Notes under the pieces: model-generated
Databases searched by the model: none
What the model was told of the DNA's origin: nothing
The model's input: the letters and a program-made list of their open reading frames with translations, nothing else
Translations under genes and position numbers: made by a program
Source: an uncultured Patescibacteria group bacterium
Lineage (GTDB): Bacteria; Patescibacteriota; JACMRA01
Assembly (NCBI GenBank): GCA_938041505.1
Contig: CALITC010000004.1
Span: 1 to 64,000 of the forward strand
Direction: 5' to 3'
Length of the DNA: 64,000 nt
In this document: positions 59,099 through 64,000 of the stretch, piece after piece
Numbering within the stretch: position 1 is the stretch's first letter
Layout: each line of letters opens with the position of its first letter

Positions 59099-60871
59099 TT
59101 ATTTATACGCCAACCAATGATTTTGTACAATTAATTCTAGCGAAGTCCTATTCCGCCACGTATTCTGGCTAACTTTGACTCCAAGCCATAATTGCACATC
59201 GTCCTTACCACCCATTTCCAAAAACTCTTTTACTTCACCGCTTAAATTAAACATAGTAAGATTCTGATTCCCTGTTTTTATCTTAGCGTGGTTCAACTCA
59301 GAACCCATAAACCGCACCTCAAAATCTTGTAACCGAAATACAAACTCCGGATAAGGAAAATCTTGACCATAAGGATCCATGCGGAGAACGTCTTGCATAA
59401 GCTCCTGATTGATATCCTTAACACCCAAAAGAAGCCGAGATCTATGAGGGATTTTGCCGGCAAGTGTCTGGGGAATTTTTGATAAATCCATTATATCTGT
59501 ATTATTTGCTTGCACAAATTGCAAATGATCGGTAAAACCTTGCTTAATCGCATCCAAATTCTCAGGATTCGCGCTAAATCCAGCAGCACACGGATGACCC
59601 CCAGCTTTTTCAAACAAATCAATAAATTTACTCATAGTATCTGGTAAATGGTAGCCTTCTGGGGCACGCAACGAAGCTGATATCTTACCTTCTTGCAAAC
59701 TTATCACTATCACAGGTTTGTCATACTGATTAACCAAACGCGAAGCGAGCAATCCAACCACCCCTTTACTCCAATCCCCAACTAACCACATGAATGGTTC
59801 ATTTTCTTGCTTTTTTGCCTCCTCTTCGACCTCACCAAGAATATCCTTAACAAGTTGCTTACGATCTTGATTGGTTTGTATAAGCTGCGCTGCAAGTTGG
59901 TTTGCCTCTTCGTTTGTTGAAGCCAGCAAAGCCCCAATCGATAATTGAGCATGACTTATTCTACCCGAAGAGTTTAGCACCGGAGAATAAAGGTAACCAA
60001 GATCTTGACTGTTGAGTCTGTAACCTTGTTCCATTTTTTCTCTTAAGCCTAGCTTATTCGTTAACTGCTCCAAACCAAAATGAGGAAATTTTTGACGCTG
60101 TAGAATTTGCAAACCGGTTTTGACAAGCAACCTATTCGTCGGCTCAACGATACTTTGGCAATCTGCGATCGTCCCAATAGCCACATAAGGCAAAAGTATA
60201 TTTAGTCGGGCCACATCAATATCCTTTCCAAGAATATCTCGCCTGTAATACCCAAGCCACACCAAAGAAAACCACGCCACACCAACACCAGTAATAACGT
60301 CAGGAAGCAAGTTTAAGGGCCTCTTTCCTATATCTAAAAAATTCTCAGTTTCGTTTTTTATAGACAAAGGCAAAGTGTTAAGACGCGGGTTGACTACAGC
60401 AACTGCTTTAGGTAATTCGCCATCTAGATGATGGTGATCGGTAATCAATAGATCAGCCTTAGAACCCAAAATAATATCTGCTTCTGCCCGTGAATTAATC
60501 CCGCAATCAACGGTGATGATAAGATCATATTCTTGAGATAGCTTGGCAGCCGCTTCCGTATTCATACCATACCCTTCTGTAAATCTGTCTGGGGCATAGA
60601 AATCCAAGTTTTCTGCGATTACTCCAAGCTCCAACAAACCCCAATACATCGTAGCTGTAGCCGTGACAGCATCTGTATCATAATCGCTATATATGCATAT
60701 TTTTTCTTTGGCTTCGATAGCCTGACTAACACGCCTACAAAAGACTTCAATCATATTGATGTAAGGCAGCTTCTGCAAACTATTAGAATCTAATTGAGTA
60801 AAAAAAGAATCCCAAACCTTAGGGTCTGCAGTGGTAAAACGAGATCTATAATCGGCAAGTATCTGGTGCAT
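59099..60871 (-). CDS. recJ: Single-stranded-DNA exonuclease RecJ (DHH/DHHA1)
   Basis: IYSDYDTDAVTATA, ITVDCGINS, LITDHHHLDGELP, AGGHPCAAGFS. Confidence 0.95.
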   Translation of the reverse strand: MHQILADYRSRFTTADPKVWDSFFTQLDSNSLQKLPYINMIEVFCRRVSQAIEAKEKICIYSDYDTDAVTATATMYWGLLELGVIAENLDFYAPDRFTEGYGMNTEAAAKLSQEYDLIITVDCGINSRAEADIILGSKADLLITDHHHLDGELPKAVAVVNPRLNTLPLSIKNETENFLDIGKRPLNLLPDVITGVGVAWFSLVWLGYYRRDILGKDIDVARLNILLPYVAIGTIADCQSIVEPTNRLLVKTGLQILQRQKFPHFGLEQLTNKLGLREKMEQGYRLNSQDLGYLYSPVLNSSGRISHAQLSIGALLASTNEEANQLAAQLIQTNQDRKQLVKDILGEVEEEAKKQENEPFMWLVGDWSKGVVGLLASRLVNQYDKPVIVISLQEGKISASLRAPEGYHLPDTMSKFIDLFEKAGGHPCAAGFSANPENLDAIKQGFTDHLQFVQANNTDIMDLSKIPQTLAGKIPHRSRLLLGVKDINQELMQDVLRMDPYGQDFPYPEFVFRLQDFEVRFMGSELNHAKIKTGNQNLTMFNLSGEVKEFLEMGGKDDVQLWLGVKVSQNTWRNRTSLELIVQNHWLAYK

Positions 60872-60973
60872 AATATAAAGCTAGTACATCCCAGAAAGAT
60901 AGTTTTGTAAATAGAAGTCAGGCTTAATTTTTGACAACTGGTGCAAAGTACTCTTGACTTGCCTATATCGTCT

Positions 60974-61648
60974 ATGCCTGCCCACCGAAAACACTTTGAA
61001 GACAATGCCCGCTTCCAAGCTATCCAGCGAACATTGCAATTCTTCATAAATCACAACTTTGTTCTGTTTTTAGAAAATCAGTATGCAACCAAAGATATCT
61101 CTGACTTACCAAAATACATAATTGCCAAACAGGATAAGTTCACAACGCTCCAAACCATAAATAATCTAGAAGAAGGGTTTGATTTTATTACCACTTTATT
61201 AAGCAAACTAAATTCCACTCTAAAACTCTCAACAACAGAGACTGTCAAACTCCAAGGAGAATGGAACTACCTCGGTCAAACTCAAGAGCGAGAAGAATAT
61301 ATCCAAAAAATTAATGATCTATTCTGGGTCCATCAAGATAATGAGAATATCCAAAATCACCCAAAATTCCAAGAAATGATGGAATCACCGTGGAAATTAA
61401 TTACGCACAGCACTGACTTTGGTTTCTCACTCCCTAACCCATCAGATTCCTTTGAGGATTCAACCATACAATTTGTCGAAAAAATAATGCTTAAACTTAA
61501 CAACTGGGAAATAAACCCATTTTTAATCACCAACGAAACAAGCAATTTCCACTGGAACATACAGCTCAACAATCAATCCCTAATCGAAGGAACCTTCACA
61601 AAATCAGACGACGGTGAACTAATTCATGAGACTAATTTTAATTGCTAA
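60974..61648 (+). CDS. Hypothetical protein
   Basis: ORF; start probably at MPAHRKHFE. Confidence 0.5.
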   Translation: MPAHRKHFEDNARFQAIQRTLQFFINHNFVLFLENQYATKDISDLPKYIIAKQDKFTTLQTINNLEEGFDFITTLLSKLNSTLKLSTTETVKLQGEWNYLGQTQEREEYIQKINDLFWVHQDNENIQNHPKFQEMMESPWKLITHSTDFGFSLPNPSDSFEDSTIQFVEKIMLKLNNWEINPFLITNETSNFHWNIQLNNQSLIEGTFTKSDDGELIHETNFNC

Positions 61649-61669
61649 TGGCGACAATCTATAATTACA

Positions 61670-61800
61670 GAACCTGTTGAGCTAATAACCACTACATTTT
61701 CCTGCCTTTATTCATAACCCTCCCATGCTTAACTGGATATCTCACTATTAGAGTTAGCATGATTAAGAATAAAGATACGAATTATTAACTCAACTGGTTC
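61670..61800. repeat. 131-nt imperfect inverted repeat / long hairpin
   Basis: GAACC-t-GTTGAG-c-TAATAA pairs with TTATTA-a-CTCAAC-t-GGTTC; inner CTTTATTC/GAATAAAG. Confidence 0.7.
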
Positions 61801-61856
61801 ACGAAGACGTTGACAAAAAGACATTTCTTGCTCAGAATATTACCAATATATCCTGT

Positions 61857-62597
61857 ATGAATAGTGAACACACATACGAATTCAAAAAGAAATCAGACCT
61901 CAAGAACGCAATGTCTATGATTGGCTACACGTTTACTGACGAAGCCTTGTTGCAAAGAGCCTTAGTACACAGATCTTATCTCAACGAAAAAGACAAAGAG
62001 CCTTCAATTACTCGCCATAACGAACGACTGGAGTTCTTAGGAGATGCGGTCTTAGAATTAATTGTATCAGACTACTTATTCAATGAGCTAGACGAAGACG
62101 AGGGAAAAATGACCAAGCTCCGCTCAGCACTTGTCAAAGACAGAAGCACAGCAGAAGTTGGACTTAAGATTGGATTAGACTCTGAGATACTCCTTTCTCG
62201 AGGCGAAAAAGAAGAGCTTGGGACAGCAAGACCGTCGATAGTCGCTGATGCTTTGGAAGCTGTTCTAGGAGCGATGTATCTAGACGGAGGCATAACCCCG
62301 TGTATAGAATTTATCAAAGATTACATCCTTGTACTCCTTCCTCAGATAATTAGTAATCAGACATACAACGATCACAAAACCTTAATGCAGGAATTTACAC
62401 AAAAACATACCAAGATAACCCCCCACTACAAAGTTATCTCTTCCGAGGGTATGGATCATGACAAGATTTATATTTGCGGTGTATGGGTTGGTAGTGAAAA
62501 AGTTGCAGAAGGTAGTGGTAAGTCCAAGCAAATCGCTGAAACTGAAGCAGCAAGAAAGGGTCTGGTCATTATGCAAAAACGATTCGAAGCAAATTAG
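61857..62597 (+). CDS. rnc: Ribonuclease III
   Basis: HNERLEFLGDAVLELIVSDYLF, VADALEAVLGAMYLDGG, C-terminal dsRBD. Confidence 0.97.
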   Translation: MNSEHTYEFKKKSDLKNAMSMIGYTFTDEALLQRALVHRSYLNEKDKEPSITRHNERLEFLGDAVLELIVSDYLFNELDEDEGKMTKLRSALVKDRSTAEVGLKIGLDSEILLSRGEKEELGTARPSIVADALEAVLGAMYLDGGITPCIEFIKDYILVLLPQIISNQTYNDHKTLMQEFTQKHTKITPHYKVISSEGMDHDKIYICGVWVGSEKVAEGSGKSKQIAETEAARKGLVIMQKRFEAN

Positions 62598-62668
62598 TAT
62601 AACCAAGTACACAAGAAAAATTTCGCTAACTAATCAATCTTGAACTTAATACCGAAAGATCTGCGCAC

Positions 62669-63316
62669 TTAAGAAGTATTTTGGCCAAGTAATTTGGAAT
62701 ACTCTCCATACAAAAGACCAAGCATGCCTGACCCATATTTCACCAAATCATCTAAATCCTGATTCGCAGGAAGGTTAGCAACTTTGCGTATAATGCCAGG
62801 AATTCTTTTAAATTGCTGCATCGCAAACTCATTCTCTTCGTTGACGTACGCCCCTCTATTAATCGCTATTAGCGATATTTCGCCGCGTTGAGAAGTCTCC
62901 AAACCAAATAATAAATGTTCTATGTCGTGAACCAATGGTCGATAAACCCTCACTTTATGCGCAAGTGTTGTTCCTCTTTCAGAAATTTTTTGTATTTGCA
63001 GTGGTTTAAGATTATTCTGCTCTAAGTAAACACAATAATCATACCTCAATGAACCTTCTGGGTATTTCTTAAGATTCTCATAAAGAAAAGGCTAGTTGCA
63101 TTCCATATCTTGCACAAAATTGAGCACCTCAGGAATACTCGAGTATTTCTCAGATAAAATTTGATAATACTCACTCGGTAATGATTCTCGATAAGATTTA
63201 AGCTCTCGGACAACTCTTTTACCTATTTTATTAGGCATTAACAAGTCGGTAAATTGATATCGAAAGTTAAATGGATATGCCGGTATTCTAAGGTCTAACG
63301 GTAAAAAAGTTTTCAT
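62669..63316 (-). pseudogene. Coq4-like protein interrupted by one in-frame TAG (63094-63092)
   Basis: Both ORFs share a frame; joined sequence reads ...QDMECN*PFLYENLKKYPEGSLRYDYCVYLEQNNL...YRPLVHDIEHLLFGLETSQRGEISLIAINRG. Confidence 0.65.
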
Positions 63317-63328
63317 AGCACGATTTGC

Positions 63329-64000
63329 TTATTTCAAGACATCAACCCCTACATATACATATTCCCAAGCTTCTGGTTCAGGACCTTGGAGCAAGGCACC
63401 TTCAGGGTAGCTAGGAATAAAGCCAAATCGCTTAGCATTATAATAGTTGTTAGCATTAAGCCATGCAAAAGCTTGAGTATTCTTAAATTCTGTAAAGTCT
63501 TCTACAGAACCCAAATCAGTAAAGTCCAAAGTTAGACCTGTATGATGCTTTGAATATCCAGGAATAGAAGAAGTCTGCAGTACGCTATCAATAACTTCAT
63601 CTGCTTCCCCAGCAGCAATAGCCCTAACATCAAAAACATCTCCATTTACCGAAACTGCAGCTGAATTCAATCTGCTAGTAAAGATATCTTGCTGTGTATC
63701 GGGAGAGCGAAAGCCTGAGACCAACCCTAGACTGATACCATCTTCAAGTGCAGCAGATTTCAAAGCTTCATAAGCAGTGGCTGCTATAGGATGCAGTAAC
63801 TCATTCTCGACAGAAACAAGTACGTCAGCAGAAGCCTGGACTTGTAATTGATACCCTCTATCAGTTGCTATTTGAATAATTCTTCTATCAGCAGCGTTAT
63901 CCCCGGTGATAACAGAGTCCGTAATCGGCGAAGTGTCTGGTTTTGGTACTCTATACCACTGCTGCTTGAACTCCTCCCCAGAAAAAAACTTATAATCAAA
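63329..64000 (-). CDS. VanY/D,D-carboxypeptidase-like protein, 5' end beyond window
   Basis: SGFRSPDTQQDIF, SKHHTGLTLDF, PEAWEYVYVG; frame open to the window edge. Confidence 0.8.
   Translation of the reverse strand, partial: FDYKFFSGEEFKQQWYRVPKPDTSPITDSVITGDNAADRRIIQIATDRGYQLQVQASADVLVSVENELLHPIAATAYEALKSAALEDGISLGLVSGFRSPDTQQDIFTSRLNSAAVSVNGDVFDVRAIAAGEADEVIDSVLQTSSIPGYSKHHTGLTLDFTDLGSVEDFTEFKNTQAFAWLNANNYYNAKRFGFIPSYPEGALLQGPEPEAWEYVYVGVDVLK

Noticed and set aside
1-64000. CRISPR arrays, transposons, rRNA operons, UGA recoding
   Set aside because: No regularly spaced direct repeats, transposase-like ORFs or rRNA seen; TGA serves as stop (e.g. 1867-1869), so no code change is indicated

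Overview
AT-rich 64 kb bacterial chromosomal window with dense genes on both strands, standard UGA/UAA/UAG stops and CCA-encoding tRNAs. The gene repertoire looks like a reduced Patescibacteria/CPR genome; that placement is inference from gene content and is not proven here. Housekeeping genes recognised: thrS, murA-like, dprA, secA, pyrG, miaA, tsaD, rpoD, der, zwf-like, hrcA-like, def, clpP, mnmA, ftsW/rodA, trxA, recJ, rnc, and six tRNAs. Accessory content: T4SS/pilin-type genes, a GH13_18 phosphorylase-like enzyme, tandem GGDEF domains, cell-wall enzymes and several secreted proteins. Most unusual observations: (1) an RpoD sigma factor fused in frame to TsaE; (2) Der/EngA GTPase with a HAD-like domain inserted between its two G domains; (3) two CsoR/CstR-like palindromes abutting promoters of a disulfide reductase and a thioredoxin; (4) a divergent pair of Gln/Asn-rich secreted, curli-like repeat proteins sharing a leader motif; (5) an intergenic tandem structured RNA candidate with its own promoter; (6) a tRNA-Ile with UAU anticodon; (7) a stand-alone N-terminal AlaRS fragment; (8) a Coq4-like gene split by one in-frame UAG; (9) a J-domain-like gene split over two frames; (10) a 131-nt long-range hairpin just upstream of rnc. 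No CRISPR array, rRNA or intact transposase was seen.
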